Origin: Candidatus Omnitrophota bacterium
GTDB taxonomy: Bacteria; Omnitrophota; Gorgyraeia; 1-14-0-20-64-10
DNA: 9,602 nt
Direction of reading: 5' to 3'
Assembly (NCBI GenBank): GCA_023248095.1
Contig: JAHFFF010000058.1
Span: forward strand, 1-9,602
The position numbers and the translations under genes are program-made. The first letter of the stretch is position 1; every line of letters starts with the position of its first letter. Positions 1-7,547 of the stretch are shown one piece after another. The notes beneath the pieces are model-generated. The model saw only the letters and a list, made by a program, of their open reading frames with translations, searched no databases and was not told where the DNA came from.

Positions 1-2
1 GG

Positions 3-740
3 GAGCTCAAATCGAGGCAGGAGGAATACCGCTATTTGATCTCCCGGAATCTGCCGGCTCCCCCAAAGAACGATTCCCGATACTCCATCGACCAAAACCT
101 TTGGGGGGTCTCCATCGAAAGCGGCCCGCTCGAGGACCCGTGGGTGGAGCCGCCTGCAGAGGCTTATCGATGGACTCAGGACCCTGCTCGGGTGAAAGCG
201 AAACCGCAGACCATTCAGATCGATTTTGAGAAGGGAGGCCCGGTCCGGTTGAACGGCCGATCCCTTTCTTTCATTGAGCTCATCCAAACCCTGAATCGAA
301 TCGGTGGCCGGCATGGAATCGGCCGCACCGATCTGATCGAGGACCGCCTGGTCGGGATCAAATCGCGGGAGGTGTACGAGGCCCCGGCCGCCACCATCCT
401 GCATGCGGCCCACAGGGAGATGGAACAACTCACGTTGGACCGGGAGATGCTGGCCTTCAAAGAGATGGCGGCGCAGAAATATGCCCGCCTGATCTACGAT
501 GGGCTCTGGTTCACCCCACTGAAGACTGCGTTGGACCAGTTCATACAATCCACACAATCTCAGGTGACGGGAACCATGCGGGTGAAGCTGTTCCGGGGCA
601 ACACTGTTTGCGTAGGAAGACGCTCTCCTTATTCCCGCTATGCCAAGTCCTGGGCCACCTATGAAGGGAAGGATCAGTTCGACCAGAGGGCCGCGGCCGG
701 TTTCATCGCTCTCTGGGGACTGCCCTACCTCAAGAAATGA
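3..740 (+). CDS. argG: Argininosuccinate synthase, 3' part (5' end outside window)
   Basis: ArgG joins citrulline and aspartate with ATP hydrolysis to AMP and pyrophosphate, giving argininosuccinate in the cytoplasmic arginine pathway. The window holds about 245 C-terminal residues in an open frame that runs in from the left edge; the family is usually about 400 residues, so some 155 residues, including the N-terminal ATP PP-loop, lie upstream. Visible family blocks are YSIDQNLWG (about 80-106), the LEDPW block just after it, GGRHGIGR followed by the LVGIKSREVYEAPA block (about 300-395), VTGTMRVKLFRGN and VGRRSPYS (about 565-635), and the terminal GFIALWGLP. The TTG at 36 is internal to the conserved region and is not the start. 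The stop overlaps the argH start codon (ATGA), which fits the consecutive roles of the two enzymes. Nothing looks broken; truncation is only by the window edge. Confidence 0.97.
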   Translation, partial: ELKSRQEEYRYLISRNLPAPPKNDSRYSIDQNLWGVSIESGPLEDPWVEPPAEAYRWTQDPARVKAKPQTIQIDFEKGGPVRLNGRSLSFIELIQTLNRIGGRHGIGRTDLIEDRLVGIKSREVYEAPAATILHAAHREMEQLTLDREMLAFKEMAAQKYARLIYDGLWFTPLKTALDQFIQSTQSQVTGTMRVKLFRGNTVCVGRRSPYSRYAKSWATYEGKDQFDQRAAAGFIALWGLPYLKK

Positions 741-2113
741 AAAAGAAACTCTGGGGAGGCCGGTTTACCCGACCCACGGATAGGGCCGTCGAGCGGTTCA
801 CGCATTCTCTCAGTGTGGACCGCCGGCTGGCGCGGTACGATCTGCTCGGCTCCATCGCCCACGCCCGGATGCTGGGCAAGACCAGCATCATCCCTCGGAA
901 AGAATCGCAGCAGCTGGTCCGGACCCTGCAGATCCTCCTGAGCAATCTGGAGCGGGGGAAACTTCGGATCGACCCGGCTGCCGAGGACATCCATTCGGCG
1001 ATCCAATCCCTCGTGGAAAAGAAAGCGGGACCCGCCGCGCAACGGCTGCATACCGCCCGCTCCCGAAACGACCAGGTGGTCACCTCCTTCCGGCTCTACT
1101 GCGCGGAAGAGGCGGAGAATCTGAGGAAGTCCATCCGATCCGTACAGAAAGAGATCCTGCACCAGGCGGAAGCGGTCCAGCAGATCATCCTGCCCGGCTA
1201 CACGCATCTGCGCCACGCGCAGCCGGTCCTTCTGAGCCATCTCCTCCTCAGCTACCTGGAAATGCTCCAGCGTGATCAGGACCGGCTCTGCTCGGCTCGA
1301 TGCCAAACGATGGAGGAGCTCCCACTCGGCTCAGGAGCCTTAGCCGGAACCGGCCTGCCGATCGACCGGCGGATGGTGGCCCGGGAGCTGGGCTTTTCCG
1401 GCCTGAAGGAAAACTCCATCGATGCCGTCACAGATCGGGACTTCGCGGTGGAACTCCTGTCGGCCCTCTCCCTCCTTTCGGTGCATCTCTCGCGCATCGC
1501 GGAGGAGCTGATCCTTTGGTCGACCGCCGAGTTTGGATTCCTCCGGTTCGATGAGCGGCTTCTCACGGGAAGCTCCATGATGCCGCAGAAGCAGAATCCC
1601 GATTTCCTGGAGCTTGCGCGGGCCGGCTCCGCCCGGATCATAGGAAATCTTTCCGCCATGCTGACGCTGCTGAAGGGGCTGCCCTCCGGCTATCAGCGGG
1701 ATCTCCAATTGGATAAGGAGATCCTGTTTGAAGCACTGGACCGGGCAGAGGGGATGCTGGCGGTGCTCTCGGTCGGATTCCATGGAATCCGCTGGAACCG
1801 GCAGGCGATGGCCACACAGCTCAAGGACGAATCCCTCTACGCGACCGATCTTGCCGAGTACCTGGTGGCGAAGGGAGTCCCTTTCGCCGAAGCCCACCGG
1901 GCCGTCGGACAACTCCTTGCCCATGCGGACCGGACCAAGACCAGTCTCAAAAACCTGCCGCTGGCAACCTATCGAAAATTCTCGGCGGTGTTCGGCCGGG
2001 ACGCGGTCCGCCTGCTCGATCCGGCCGCCTCCGTTCGAAGAAAGCGCTCTGCGGGCAGCACAAACCCGGCTGAGGTTGCGCGCCAAATCCGCCGCTGGAA
2101 AAAGATATCCTGA
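737..2113 (+). CDS. argH: Argininosuccinate lyase
   Basis: ArgH splits argininosuccinate into arginine and fumarate, the last step of arginine synthesis; it is a cytoplasmic homotetramer of the fumarase/aspartase superfamily. At 458 residues it has normal length. It opens with the typical KLWGGRF block (4-10), has the RLHTARSRNDQV block near residues 103-114, GYTHLRHAQP with the conserved His157, and the mobile signature loop GSSMMPQKQNPD (278-289), in which Ser279 is the expected catalytic serine and Lys285 and Asn287 are the conserved pair. The second lysine of the common MPQKKNP form is Gln286 here, a position not expected to be catalytic. The C-terminal VRRKRSAGSTNP block matches the family. 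ATG at 737 overlaps the argG stop by 4 bases with no evident Shine-Dalgarno, so translation is probably coupled to argG. lysA follows after 7 bases. Confidence 0.97.
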   Translation: MKKKLWGGRFTRPTDRAVERFTHSLSVDRRLARYDLLGSIAHARMLGKTSIIPRKESQQLVRTLQILLSNLERGKLRIDPAAEDIHSAIQSLVEKKAGPAAQRLHTARSRNDQVVTSFRLYCAEEAENLRKSIRSVQKEILHQAEAVQQIILPGYTHLRHAQPVLLSHLLLSYLEMLQRDQDRLCSARCQTMEELPLGSGALAGTGLPIDRRMVARELGFSGLKENSIDAVTDRDFAVELLSALSLLSVHLSRIAEELILWSTAEFGFLRFDERLLTGSSMMPQKQNPDFLELARAGSARIIGNLSAMLTLLKGLPSGYQRDLQLDKEILFEALDRAEGMLAVLSVGFHGIRWNRQAMATQLKDESLYATDLAEYLVAKGVPFAEAHRAVGQLLAHADRTKTSLKNLPLATYRKFSAVFGRDAVRLLDPAASVRRKRSAGSTNPAEVARQIRRWKKIS

Positions 2114-2116
2114 GGG
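2112..2116 (+). promoter_or_regulatory. Ribosome binding site overlapping the argH stop, for lysA
   Basis: GAGGG starts within the argH TGA codon and ends 4 bases before TTG 2121. The spacing is short but usable, and no ATG or GTG in this frame gives a better family start, so this supports the TTG assignment for lysA. Confidence 0.55.
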
Positions 2117-2120
2117 AAAA

Positions 2121-3386
2121 TTGCACCGCTTCGCGTACAAAAACGGTGAGCTTTGGTGCGAACAGGTTCGGGTATCTGAGATTGCCCGAAAGATCGGCAC
2201 GCCCCTGTACCTCTACAGCTACAACACCATCCTGGACCATTATCGCCAGGTGCAGAAGGCCTTCGCTCCGGTCCGGGCCCTCATCTGTTTCGCCGTGAAG
2301 GCCAACAGCAACCTGGCGGTCTGCCGCGCACTGGTCAAGGCAGGCGCCGGATTTGACGTGGTCTCCGGCGGCGAGCTCCGTAAGGTGTTGCAGGCCGGCG
2401 CGAACCCCAAGAAAATCGTCTACGCCTCCGTCGGAAAGACCCCGTCGGAGATCGAGGCGGCCATCCGGTCCGGCATCCTCCTGTTCAACGTCGAATCATC
2501 CCAGGAGTTGGAGCGGATCGAACAGATCTGTCGGCGCCTCCGGCGCCGGCAACAGGTCAGCCTTCGGCTGAATCCCGAGGTGGATCCTCATACCCATTCC
2601 TTCATCACCACGGGCCACAAGGCCAGCAAGTTCGGGATGGACCTGAAGACCGTGCTGGCTCTGCTCCGCAGCCACCGTCACTATCCCCACCTCATCATCT
2701 CGGGCCTGCACATCCACATCGGCTCTCAGATCTTGGAACCAGGACCTTTCCGGGCCGCGATTCGAAAAGCGCTCGCCGTCGTCGAAAAGGGGAAACGCTG
2801 GGGAATCCGGATCCAAACCCTCAACATCGGCGGAGGCCTCGGGATCATCTATCATCGAGAAACGCCGCAGACCGCGGCCGAGTATGCCCGGGCGGTGCTG
2901 CCACTCTTGCAAAGGAGCAGGTTAAAGGTTATCCTGGAACCTGGGCGCTACATCGTCGGCAACGGAGGGATCCTCCTGACCCGAGTCCTTTACCTGAAAC
3001 AGAGTCACTCTCGACAATTTGCCATCGTGGATGCCGGCATGAATGATCTGATCCGGCCCAGCCTCTACGGCGCTTATCATCAGATACAGCCGGTGATGGT
3101 GAATGGGAAAGGGACCGGCCGGCGAGCCCGCTATGAAATCGTAGGACCGATCTGCGAGAGCGGCGATTTCCTGGCGAAGAACCGCCTCCTCCCCACGATC
3201 AAGGGGGGAGACCTACTGGCGGTGATGGGGGCGGGGGCATACGGCTTCGTGATGGCCAGCAATTACAACACCCGGCCGCGCCCGGCCGAGGTAATGGTGC
3301 GAGACAACCGGTGGCATGTGGTAAGAGATCGGGAGACGGTCCGCGATCTCTTTCACGGAGAAAGGATCCCTGGATTCCTGCGATGA
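2121..3386 (+). CDS. lysA: Diaminopimelate decarboxylase (TTG start)
   Basis: LysA is the PLP enzyme that decarboxylates meso-diaminopimelate to L-lysine, the last lysine step. The open frame runs far upstream inside argH, but family alignment begins near residue 4, so I place the start at TTG 2121, preceded by GAGGG at 2112-2116; this gives 421 residues, the usual length. Seen in order: FAVKAN with the PLP-binding Lys60, the HIHIGSQ block (His199), the glycine-rich phosphate loop GGG at 237-239, EPGR (273-276), CESGD (Cys345-Asp349, where Cys and Glu come from the partner subunit in known structures), and Tyr374 in GAYGF. All expected active-site residues are present. It sits 7 bases after argH and overlaps dapF by ATGA. 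The fold is shared with ornithine/arginine decarboxylases, but the CESGD motif and dap neighbours favour LysA strongly. Confidence 0.96.
   Translation: MHRFAYKNGELWCEQVRVSEIARKIGTPLYLYSYNTILDHYRQVQKAFAPVRALICFAVKANSNLAVCRALVKAGAGFDVVSGGELRKVLQAGANPKKIVYASVGKTPSEIEAAIRSGILLFNVESSQELERIEQICRRLRRRQQVSLRLNPEVDPHTHSFITTGHKASKFGMDLKTVLALLRSHRHYPHLIISGLHIHIGSQILEPGPFRAAIRKALAVVEKGKRWGIRIQTLNIGGGLGIIYHRETPQTAAEYARAVLPLLQRSRLKVILEPGRYIVGNGGILLTRVLYLKQSHSRQFAIVDAGMNDLIRPSLYGAYHQIQPVMVNGKGTGRRARYEIVGPICESGDFLAKNRLLPTIKGGDLLAVMGAGAYGFVMASNYNTRPRPAEVMVRDNRWHVVRDRETVRDLFHGERIPGFLR
3323..3352 (+). other. Possible mRNA hairpin near the lysA/dapF junction
   Basis: A perfect 9-base inverted repeat (AAGAGATCG at 3323-3331 and CGATCTCTT at 3344-3352) encloses 12 bases, in which GGA and TCC can add three more pairs past a one-base bulge. 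It is inside the lysA coding region, 30 bases before the dapF start. A repeat this long is expected about once by chance in a window of this size, so function is unproven. Confidence 0.3.
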
Positions 3387-4192
3387 GGGCAACTTCCTTT
3401 ACCAAGGTGGTTGGCTCCGGCAACGACTTCATCCTATTGGACCAGAGAACCCAGCCGGTTTCACTCAACCCCGCGCAGTTTGCAAAGATGTGGTGTGACC
3501 GGAAACAGGGGATCGGAGCCGACGGCCTGCTCCTGCTGCTCCCTTCCCACAAGGCAGACGCCCGCATGCGGATCTTCAATCCGGATGGAAGCGAAGCGGA
3601 GATGTGCGGCAACGGCCTGCGGTGCCTCGCCTGGTACCTTCATACGCAGGAACGCCGCAAGGCCCTTTCCGTCGAGACTCGAGCCGGCTTGATGCAGACG
3701 CAGATCATCGGACCAGGACGGGTACGGACCTATATGAGCCGCCCGAAAGAGCTCCGCTTGGGACTCACCCTTCGGCATAGCGGCAAGCGGTACCAAGTGC
3801 ACGCCGTCAACACCGGCGTACCCCATGCCATCCTGCTGGTTTCTCATCTGGAGCGAACCGATCTTCCCACTTTAGGGCCGGCCATCCGGTTTCATCGCTC
3901 CTTTCGCCCGGCCGGCTCCAACGTCGACCTGGTGCGGATCGACTCCCCTCACCGCATCTCCATTCGAACTTACGAGCGGGGAGTCGAGGCCGAGACGCTG
4001 GCCTGCGGAACCGGAGCCGTCGCCTCGGCGGTCATCGGAACCGCGCTGGGAAAACTCAAACCGCCGGTTCAGGTCATGACCGCCGGAGGGGACTGCCTCA
4101 CCGTGGGGTTCCACCAAACCCGAAAACCTTGGGAGGAGCTCTATCTTGAGGGGCCGGCCCAGGTTCTCTTTGAAGGAGGCATCCCCCGTTGA
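3383..4192 (+). CDS. dapF: Diaminopimelate epimerase
   Basis: DapF interconverts LL- and meso-diaminopimelate without cofactor, using two cysteines as acid and base; meso-DAP feeds both peptidoglycan and LysA. The product is 269 residues, normal for the family. The N-terminus reads FTKVVGSGNDFILLD, where most relatives have a GLGNDF or GAGNDF form. The first catalytic cysteine is Cys75 in MCGNGLRC and the second is Cys208 in ACGTGA, each in its usual motif; TYERGVEAET precedes the second. The frame is open upstream to 3311, but ATG 3383 is chosen because it forms an ATGA overlap with the lysA stop and places the first beta strand correctly. No good Shine-Dalgarno is close (GGAGAAAGGA at 3357-3366 is 16 bases away), so coupling to lysA translation is likely. 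It ends in a TTGA overlap with dapA. Confidence 0.97.
   Translation: MRATSFTKVVGSGNDFILLDQRTQPVSLNPAQFAKMWCDRKQGIGADGLLLLLPSHKADARMRIFNPDGSEAEMCGNGLRCLAWYLHTQERRKALSVETRAGLMQTQIIGPGRVRTYMSRPKELRLGLTLRHSGKRYQVHAVNTGVPHAILLVSHLERTDLPTLGPAIRFHRSFRPAGSNVDLVRIDSPHRISIRTYERGVEAETLACGTGAVASAVIGTALGKLKPPVQVMTAGGDCLTVGFHQTRKPWEELYLEGPAQVLFEGGIPR
4173..4179 (+). promoter_or_regulatory. Shine-Dalgarno that fixes the dapA TTG start
   Basis: AAGGAGG lies inside the 3' end of dapF, 9 bases before TTG 4189. It decides in favour of the TTG over the in-frame ATG at 4210. A near-perfect site paired with a weak start codon may balance initiation at the entry enzyme of the lysine branch (inference). Confidence 0.8.
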
Positions 4193-5073
4193 ATTGGCTG
4201 AAGGGTTCCATGGTCGCACTGATCACCCCGTTCCGCAGCGGCGAGGTGGATGTGCCGGCGCTCCAGCGGCTGGTGGAATTCCACGTGAAGGAAGGAACCT
4301 CCGCCCTTGTGCCGTGCGGGACAACAGGGGAATCGGCCACCCTCTCTCACGAGGAACATGAGCAGGTGATCGAGATGACGATCCAGGCCGCCCGGGGCCG
4401 CGTTCGCGTGATGGCCGGCACCGGCTCCAACAATACGCAAGAGGCCCTTCGCTTGACCCGGCACGCGCAGAAGGCCGGCGCCGATGCAGCCTTGGTCATC
4501 GCCCCCTATTACAACCGCCCCACCCAGGAGGGACTGTTCCAACATTTCCGGGCGGTCGCCGAGGCGGTCGATCTGCCGATCATCATTTACAACATCGCCT
4601 CCCGAACCGGCGTCAACATTGAGCCGGAGACCTTCGCCCGGCTGGTGAAGGTCCGCAACATCGCCGGCGTCAAGGAAGCCAGCGGCTCCCTGGAACAGAT
4701 GTCCCGCATCAAGGGGCTGTGCGGAAACGGATTCACCCTCCTCTCCGGTGATGATGCCCTGACCCTTCCGTTGATGTCCATCGGCGGCACGGGGGTAATC
4801 TCGGTTGTGGCCAACATCCTGCCCAAGGAGGTCGCCAGGATGGTCGCGGCCTTTGAGAAGGGGAGGCTGGAAGAGGCGCGCCGGATCCATTACCGTCTGC
4901 TGGCTGTCACCAAGGCGATGTTCATCGAGACCAATCCGATTCCGGTCAAGACCGCGATGGGCCTGATGGGCCTGATCCAGGACCCCAGCCTGCGTCTGCC
5001 GCTCTGCCCCATGAGCCCAACCAACCTCGCCAAGCTCAAAGAGGTTCTCCGTTCCTACCATCTGATCAAGTAG
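4189..5073 (+). CDS. dapA: 4-hydroxy-tetrahydrodipicolinate synthase (TTG start)
   Basis: DapA condenses pyruvate with aspartate semialdehyde, the first committed step to diaminopimelate and lysine. It is a 294-residue TIM-barrel aldolase of the usual size. Compared with the E. coli enzyme every key residue is present with an offset of one: Thr45-Thr46 in GTTGES, Tyr108 in YYNRP, Tyr134 and Arg139 in YNIASRTG, and the Schiff-base Lys162 in GVKEASG. The usual proline of YNVPSRTG is alanine (137). The start is TTG 4189: it forms a TTGA overlap with the dapF stop and lies 9 bases after a full AAGGAGG. The next in-frame ATG (4210) is too far from that site and would remove conserved N-terminal residues. 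dapB follows after 10 bases. Other class I aldolases of this family (NanA, KDG aldolase) are possible in general, but the residues and neighbours point to DapA. Confidence 0.97.
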   Translation: MNWLKGSMVALITPFRSGEVDVPALQRLVEFHVKEGTSALVPCGTTGESATLSHEEHEQVIEMTIQAARGRVRVMAGTGSNNTQEALRLTRHAQKAGADAALVIAPYYNRPTQEGLFQHFRAVAEAVDLPIIIYNIASRTGVNIEPETFARLVKVRNIAGVKEASGSLEQMSRIKGLCGNGFTLLSGDDALTLPLMSIGGTGVISVVANILPKEVARMVAAFEKGRLEEARRIHYRLLAVTKAMFIETNPIPVKTAMGLMGLIQDPSLRLPLCPMSPTNLAKLKEVLRSYHLIK

Positions 5074-5083
5074 TGAGAGGAAG

Positions 5084-5890
5084 ATGAGCGAGAGTTCAGT
5101 ACGTCTGATCATCAATGGCTGCTGCGGCCGCATGGGCTCCTTGATCGTTGAGGAAGCTTCCAAAGAGAGGAACTCAAGCCAACTCAGCGTCGTCGGCGGC
5201 GTCGAAGGGGCAGGGCATCCCCGGATAGGACAGATCCTTCCCGGAACCGGTTCCGCGAAAGTGACCTCCAGCCTGGAAGATCTTGTCCACGCAGGCAATC
5301 TGATCATCGAATTCACGATACCCCAAGCCACGCTGGACCACGCGAAGACGGCGGCGAAGGCAAAAATCCCGATGATCATCGGCACGACCGGTTTCACGCC
5401 GGAACAGTTTGAGCAACTTCAAGCGCTGTCCCATCAGATCCCGATCTTCTGGTCGCCGAACATGTCCATCGGCATCGTGATCGTCCGCCGGGCCATCGCA
5501 TCGATCTCGCAGTTGTTGTTCAAATTCGGGCTGGGGGAACAAGAAAAAACTCAGATCAAGATCTCCGAAGTACACCACACCAAGAAATTGGACAAACCCA
5601 GCGGGACGGCCAAGGCCCTCGCCCAGGAACTGTTCAAGTCCACCGGGTGGCTGATCCGGGACGAGGAGATCGATGCCAAGCGTGAGGGAGACGTGATCGG
5701 CATTCATGCGGTGACTTTCCGATGTCCTTCCGAGAACATCACCCTCAAGCATGAGGCGACCGACCGGCGGGTCTTTGCTCAAGGGGCGCTCCTCATCGCC
5801 CGGAACTTCCACCGCTTCTGGAAAAACCCAGGATGGTACACGATGGACCATTTTGTCGCGGCCACGGAGGAGGCCCGGTCCCGCCAATGA
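5084..5890 (+). CDS. dapB: 4-hydroxy-tetrahydrodipicolinate reductase
   Basis: DapB reduces the DapA product to tetrahydrodipicolinate with NAD(P)H. The 268-residue length is typical. Visible: an N-terminal Rossmann loop NGCCGRMG (11-18), where relatives usually have a GAxGRMG form so that the alanine is Cys13; GTTGF (100-104); a PNMSIG block in the place of the common PNFSVG; and EVHHTKKLDKPSGTA, with the catalytic pair expected at His164 and Lys168 and the substrate-binding PSGTA at 172-176. The C-terminal HEATDRRVFAQGAL block is also conserved. ATG 5084 has GAGAGGA (5075-5081) just upstream, and dapA ends 10 bases before. The stop overlaps the dapL start as ATGA, so the enzyme making tetrahydrodipicolinate is coupled to the one that consumes it. 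Confidence 0.96.
   Translation: MSESSVRLIINGCCGRMGSLIVEEASKERNSSQLSVVGGVEGAGHPRIGQILPGTGSAKVTSSLEDLVHAGNLIIEFTIPQATLDHAKTAAKAKIPMIIGTTGFTPEQFEQLQALSHQIPIFWSPNMSIGIVIVRRAIASISQLLFKFGLGEQEKTQIKISEVHHTKKLDKPSGTAKALAQELFKSTGWLIRDEEIDAKREGDVIGIHAVTFRCPSENITLKHEATDRRVFAQGALLIARNFHRFWKNPGWYTMDHFVAATEEARSRQ
5866..5873 (+). promoter_or_regulatory. Possible Shine-Dalgarno for dapL inside dapB
   Basis: GGAGGAGG lies 13 bases before ATG 5887. The spacing is at the long end of the useful range, so it may assist coupled re-initiation from dapB rather than work alone. Confidence 0.45.
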
Positions 5891-7086
5891 GCCGGCAGTC
5901 CGTGGTTCCTCCCGTCGCCGATCGGCTGAGGCGGCTGCCCCCCTACCTGTTCGTGCAGATCGACGCCATGAAGGACCGCCTGGTCAAACAGGGCAGGGAC
6001 GTCATCGACATGGGAGTCGGCGATCCAGACGAACCCACGCCGAACTTCGTGATCCAAGCGATGGAGCGGGCGCTGCGGGACCGGCAGAACCACCAGTACC
6101 CGAGCAACCGGGGCCTGCAGGTTTTTCGGGTCGCCATCGCCGACTGGTACCGAAAGCGATTCCAGGTCCGTCTCGATCCCGACAGCGAGATCCTTCCCTT
6201 AATCGGATCGAAAGAGGGGATCGCCCATTCCCCATTGGCCTACGTCAACCCGGGGGATCGGGTGCTGATCCCGGACCCCTGCTATCCGCCGTACCGGACC
6301 GGAACAATCCTTGCTGGGGGGAAGCCGGTCCCGGTTCCGCTTCTGGCTCAAAACGGATTCCTGCCCGATCTGGAGGCATTGCGCCGGAAGGCCCATGGGG
6401 CCAAGCTCTTTTTCCTGAATTACCCGAACAACCCGACGGCCGCGGTGGCGAACCTCGGTTTTTATCGGGAGCTGGTCCGATTCGCGCAGAAGGCCGGCGT
6501 TCCCATTTGCCATGATGCTGCCTATTCGGAACTGACGTACGATCGCTTCCGGCATCCCAGCTTCCTGCAGGTGCCAGGTGCCAAGGAGGTGGGCATCGAG
6601 TTCCACTCCCTCTCAAAAACCTTCAACATGACCGGCTGGCGGATCGGATGGGCCTGCGGCAACCGGCAGATGATCTCCGCGCTGGCCAAGGTGAAATCCA
6701 ACATCGACTCCGGCGTATTCCAAGCGATTCAGCTGGCCGGCATCAGGGCATTGCAAGACAACGGATCCCATCTCAAGCGGATGCTGCGGATCTACCAAAC
6801 ACGCCGGGACCTAATCGTGGATGCGCTTCGACGATCCGGCTGGCCGGTGACACCGCCTAAGGCCACCTTCTACTTGTGGGCTCCTATCCCGAAGAATCGC
6901 AGATCCAGCGAGGTGGCCTCCGAATTTCTGCAGCAGGAGGCCCTGGTCGCTACGCCCGGAGTCGGTTTCGGTGACCACGGAGAAGGATACGTCCGCTTCT
7001 CCCTGAGTGTGCCCACCCCCCGGGTACGGGAAGCGGCTCGCCGCATTCGGCGCCTGGCACTATGGCCACATCCTTCATCGCGCTAG
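5887..7086 (+). CDS. dapL: LL-diaminopimelate aminotransferase (DapL-type PLP enzyme)
   Basis: This fold-type I aminotransferase most likely converts tetrahydrodipicolinate plus glutamate directly to LL-diaminopimelate, bypassing the succinyl and acetyl routes. The 399-residue product has QYPSNRG in the substrate region, NYPNNPT (178-184, Asn182), HDAAY with Asp210 and Tyr213 for PLP, SLSKTFNMTGWRIG with the Schiff-base Lys244, and Arg370 in YVRFSL for the substrate carboxylate. Sequence alone cannot exclude a general aspartate aminotransferase, but no dapC, dapD or dapE is seen, and its place between dapB and the rest of a complete dap/lys set argues for DapL. ATG 5887 makes an ATGA overlap with dapB; GGAGGAGG at 5866-5873 lies 13 bases upstream. 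The C-terminal tail runs 25 bases into folK. The frame is open upstream to 5833, inside dapB, which I reject as start. Confidence 0.9.
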   Translation: MSRQSVVPPVADRLRRLPPYLFVQIDAMKDRLVKQGRDVIDMGVGDPDEPTPNFVIQAMERALRDRQNHQYPSNRGLQVFRVAIADWYRKRFQVRLDPDSEILPLIGSKEGIAHSPLAYVNPGDRVLIPDPCYPPYRTGTILAGGKPVPVPLLAQNGFLPDLEALRRKAHGAKLFFLNYPNNPTAAVANLGFYRELVRFAQKAGVPICHDAAYSELTYDRFRHPSFLQVPGAKEVGIEFHSLSKTFNMTGWRIGWACGNRQMISALAKVKSNIDSGVFQAIQLAGIRALQDNGSHLKRMLRIYQTRRDLIVDALRRSGWPVTPPKATFYLWAPIPKNRRSSEVASEFLQQEALVATPGVGFGDHGEGYVRFSLSVPTPRVREAARRIRRLALWPHPSSR

Positions 7087-7547
7087 GCTCCAATCTCGGA
7101 GACCGGGAAATCCTCCTTCAGGCGGCCTTGCGGTACTTAGCCGGCCTTCCTTATACTCAGGTTGTTCGATCTTCCCGGTGGCAAGAAACGGAACCGGTAG
7201 GAGGACCTCCGCAAGGGAAATTCCTCAATGGGGTAGCCGAGATTCAGACCGGACTCTCGCCCCAGAATCTTCACGCTCACCTTCAGCAGATCGAACGGGC
7301 CTTGGGGCGACCGGCCGTGCGCGAACGCTGGGGCCCTCGTCCCATCGACCTGGATCTGTTAACTTACGACGACATCGTTCTGGAAACACCCGATCTCATC
7401 ATCCCTCATCCGCGGATGCAGGAACGGCCCTTCGTACTCCAACCTCTCTCCGAAATCGCCCCAGCTTGGAAACACCCCACACTTGGCAAAACCGCCATGG
7501 AACTCTTGGCGATTACCCGCGGGTTACGAAAAGAGTTCTACTCATGA
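7062..7547 (+). CDS. folK: 2-amino-4-hydroxy-6-hydroxymethyldihydropteridine pyrophosphokinase (HPPK)
   Basis: FolK transfers pyrophosphate from ATP to 6-hydroxymethyl-dihydropterin in folate synthesis. The product is a compact 161-residue single-domain protein, close to the 159 residues of the E. coli enzyme. It has LGSNLGDR (8-15), the ETEPVG loop, and the family signature RWGPRPIDLDLL with the magnesium-binding Asp96 and Asp98, followed by IPHPRMQERPFVLQPL. The start ATG 7062 lies inside the last 25 bases of dapL; it cannot be later because LGSN begins at residue 8. There is no recognisable Shine-Dalgarno, which suggests re-initiation from dapL translation. It is the only gene here not directly tied to aspartate chemistry. 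One link is that pantoate, used by PanC next door, is made with a methylene-folate cofactor (established for PanB). It overlaps panC by ATGA. Confidence 0.96.
   Translation: MATSFIALGSNLGDREILLQAALRYLAGLPYTQVVRSSRWQETEPVGGPPQGKFLNGVAEIQTGLSPQNLHAHLQQIERALGRPAVRERWGPRPIDLDLLTYDDIVLETPDLIIPHPRMQERPFVLQPLSEIAPAWKHPTLGKTAMELLAITRGLRKEFYS

Noticed and set aside
278..289. Coordinates refer to ArgH residues: Lys to Gln in the MPQKKNP loop, considered as loss of a catalytic residue
   Set aside because: By comparison with fumarase and delta-crystallin, the first lysine (kept as Lys285) and Asn287 are the conserved functional pair; the second lysine position is variable in the superfamily.
1728..2120. 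Upstream extension of the lysA frame into argH, as if the product were a 552-residue fusion
   Set aside because: The extension is an out-of-frame reading of argH with no domain; LysA homology begins only after TTG 2121.
1340..2200. 286-codon minus-strand open frame opposite argH and the lysA start
   Set aside because: Composition reads as a shadow of argH; no family motif, no ribosome binding site of note.
2532..2548. GC-rich inverted repeat CGGCGCC-TCC-GGCGCCG inside lysA
   Set aside because: Not followed by a T-run and located mid-gene in an arginine-rich segment; expected by chance in GC-rich coding DNA.
4141..5397. 418-codon open frame on the minus strand across dapA and parts of dapF and dapB
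   Set aside because: It is antisense to genes with full catalytic motifs, crosses two gene junctions, and shows no recognisable domain. GC-rich codon bias commonly leaves such frames open.
5544..5549. Run of six A in dapB, considered as a frameshift site
   Set aside because: The zero frame continues through conserved DapB motifs to a normal length, and no useful product arises from a shift.
5751..6515. 254-codon plus-strand frame over the dapB/dapL junction
   Set aside because: Pro/Arg/Ser-rich low-complexity product in an alternative frame of two clear genes.
7007..7543. Upstream extension of the panC frame through folK
   Set aside because: It is the shadow of folK and the dapL end; PanC homology starts at ATG 7544.
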